A stretch of 15,131 nt of DNA from NCBI GenBank assembly GCA_964354215.1, contig CAYGYT010000046.1, positions 1-15,131 of the forward strand. Reading direction: 5' to 3'. The position numbers and the translations under genes are program-made. Shown piece by piece: positions 14,165 to 15,131 of the stretch (its first letter is position 1; each line of letters begins with the position of its first letter). This DNA is from CAVRZR01 sp964354215. Lineage in GTDB: Bacteria > Actinomycetota > Coriobacteriia > Anaerosomatales > CAVRZR01. The notes beneath the pieces are model-generated. The model was not told where the DNA came from, ran no database searches, and saw only the letters and a list, made by a program, of their open reading frames with translations.

Positions 14165-15078
14165 CGACGCTCCTGGTCCCGGCCCAGGTCACGATGGCTC
14201 ACGGAGACCTGCCCGCCCTGACCGCGGAGATGGTCGGCGGTGATCTCGGCGAGCACGATACTGCGATGCATACCGCCGGTGCAGCCAAGCGCGATCGTGA
14301 GATGCTGCTTGCCTTCCTCGATGTAGCCCGGCACGACGACATCGAGCAGGCCGAACCAGCGGTCGAGGAACTCCGCCGTCTCTTCACGCTCGAGCACGTA
14401 GTCCCGTACCGGCGCATCAAGCCCGCTCAGGTCGCGCAGCTCGACGATGTAGTAGGGGTTGGGCAGGAAGCGGACGTCCATGACGATGTCGGCATCGACC
14501 GGCATGCTGTGCTTGAAGCCGAAGGAGACGACCGAGATGGCCAGCGTCCGGGCGCGGTCCTCCGCGTAGCGCTCTCGCAGGACGCGGCGGAGATCCGCCG
14601 GCTTGAGATCGGTGGTGTCGATGATCAGGTCGGCTCGCGCACGGATCTCGGCAAGCGCTTCCCGCTCGGCACAGATGTTGTCGACGAGCGACTCACCTTC
14701 GGGCGTCATGGGATGGCGTCGGCGCGTCTCTTTGAACCGCCGAAGCAGCGTCTCTGTCTCGGCCTCGAGGAACACCAGGCTGTAGGAAACTCCCGCGTCT
14801 TCGAGGCTCTTGAGCTCGCCCGCGAGCTCGTCAAAGAGCTCCTTGGCGCGGACGTCGGATACGACGGCGACCCGGCGGATGCGGCTGTCCGGTAAAGACG
14901 CGAGGTCGACCACCTGCCGCAAGAACGACGGAGGCAGGTTGTCGATGCAAAAGTAGCCGAAGTCTTCGAAGGTGTGGACGGCTTCGCTTCGCCCGGCGCC
15001 GGACATGCCGGTGATGACGACGAGGTCCACGTCCGGACCGCCCTCGTCGGCGGCATCTTCGAGGAGTTCCTCGTCCAT
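14161..15078 (-). CDS. rapZ: RapZ/YvcJ family nucleotide-binding protein
   Basis: RapZ in E. coli is an RNA-binding adaptor that guides RNase E to the sRNA GlmZ and thus controls glucosamine-6-phosphate synthesis; YvcJ in Bacillus hydrolyses nucleotides and affects competence. The 305-residue protein has an N-terminal P-loop GMSGAGRS (24-31) in which the usual Lys is Arg30. The family block EDFGYFCIDNLPPSFL (38-53) follows. The C-terminal half has SFGFKHSMPVDADIVMDVRF with FLPNPYY, and GCTGGMHRSIVLAE near residues 265-278. The first 15 residues are acidic and poorly conserved. ATG start has GAGGG five nt upstream. It overlaps yvcK by 4 nt. Loss of the P-loop Lys leaves its NTPase activity uncertain, but the change recurs in actinobacterial RapZ as I know the family. 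Confidence 0.94.
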   Translation of the reverse strand: MDEELLEDAADEGGPDVDLVVITGMSGAGRSEAVHTFEDFGYFCIDNLPPSFLRQVVDLASLPDSRIRRVAVVSDVRAKELFDELAGELKSLEDAGVSYSLVFLEAETETLLRRFKETRRRHPMTPEGESLVDNICAEREALAEIRARADLIIDTTDLKPADLRRVLRERYAEDRARTLAISVVSFGFKHSMPVDADIVMDVRFLPNPYYIVELRDLSGLDAPVRDYVLEREETAEFLDRWFGLLDVVVPGYIEEGKQHLTIALGCTGGMHRSIVLAEITADHLRGQGGQVSVSHRDLGRDQERR

Positions 15079-15131
15079 CGGCGCCCTCTCGGCGGGAAAT
15101 GCGACACGAGCTCAGGCACCCGACAGGCGCC

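Noticed and set aside
15079..15131. Possible tail of an upstream uvrC gene (a frame with a TGA at 15114-15112)
   Set aside because: uvrC often precedes rapZ in this gene order, but only about six codons are visible, too few to identify anything.

Overview
The window is an ordinary-looking but well organised stretch of a high-GC bacterial chromosome. Almost everything lies on the minus strand, so it reads from right to left. The gene order rapZ-yvcK-whiA-gap-pgk-tpiA-secG is the arrangement known from Actinomycetota. RapZ also has Arg instead of Lys in its P-loop, a variant I associate with actinobacterial RapZ. gpmI (cofactor-independent phosphoglycerate mutase) sits between tpiA and secG, which is closer to Firmicutes glycolytic operons. 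Together these suggest a deep or anaerobic actinobacterial lineage such as Coriobacteriia. This is an inference from content and order, not a database result.

Right part (15078 to 7139, minus strand): rapZ, yvcK and whiA are packed with a 4-nt overlap and a 2-nt gap, as a translationally coupled regulatory unit. They run into the lower-glycolysis genes gap, pgk, tpiA and gpmI, then secG of the Sec translocon. An extended -10 promoter for secG appears to be built into the last codons of gpmI. A clear intrinsic terminator (7094-7115) closes the unit.

Middle part (6846 to 925, minus strand): a complete oligopeptide ABC importer operon, oppA-oppB-oppC-oppD-oppF. It encodes one lipoprotein substrate-binding protein, two permeases and two ATPases. 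Both ATPases keep the C-terminal four-cysteine motif. A strong stem-loop lies between oppA and oppB. The ATPase and permease genes are separated by only 0 to 7 nt. About 290 nt separate secG from oppA and hold no gene I would support.

Left part: after oppF come a 12-bp tandem repeat/hairpin, an extended -10 promoter, and tRNA-Leu(GAG) on the minus strand (742-827, CCA encoded), with a terminator hairpin at 703-731. Convergent to it, on the plus strand, is the 3' part of a SpoIIE-type PP2C serine/threonine phosphatase whose 5' end lies outside the window.

The genes cover central carbon flux (gap to gpmI), probable control of carbon and cell-envelope metabolism (RapZ, YvcK, WhiA), protein export (SecG) and peptide uptake (Opp). 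I see no mobile element, CRISPR array, defence system, rRNA or broken gene. The unusual points are small: a repeat-built linker in YvcK, the RapZ P-loop change, the secG promoter inside gpmI, the hairpins of the opp operon, and the mixed gene order.
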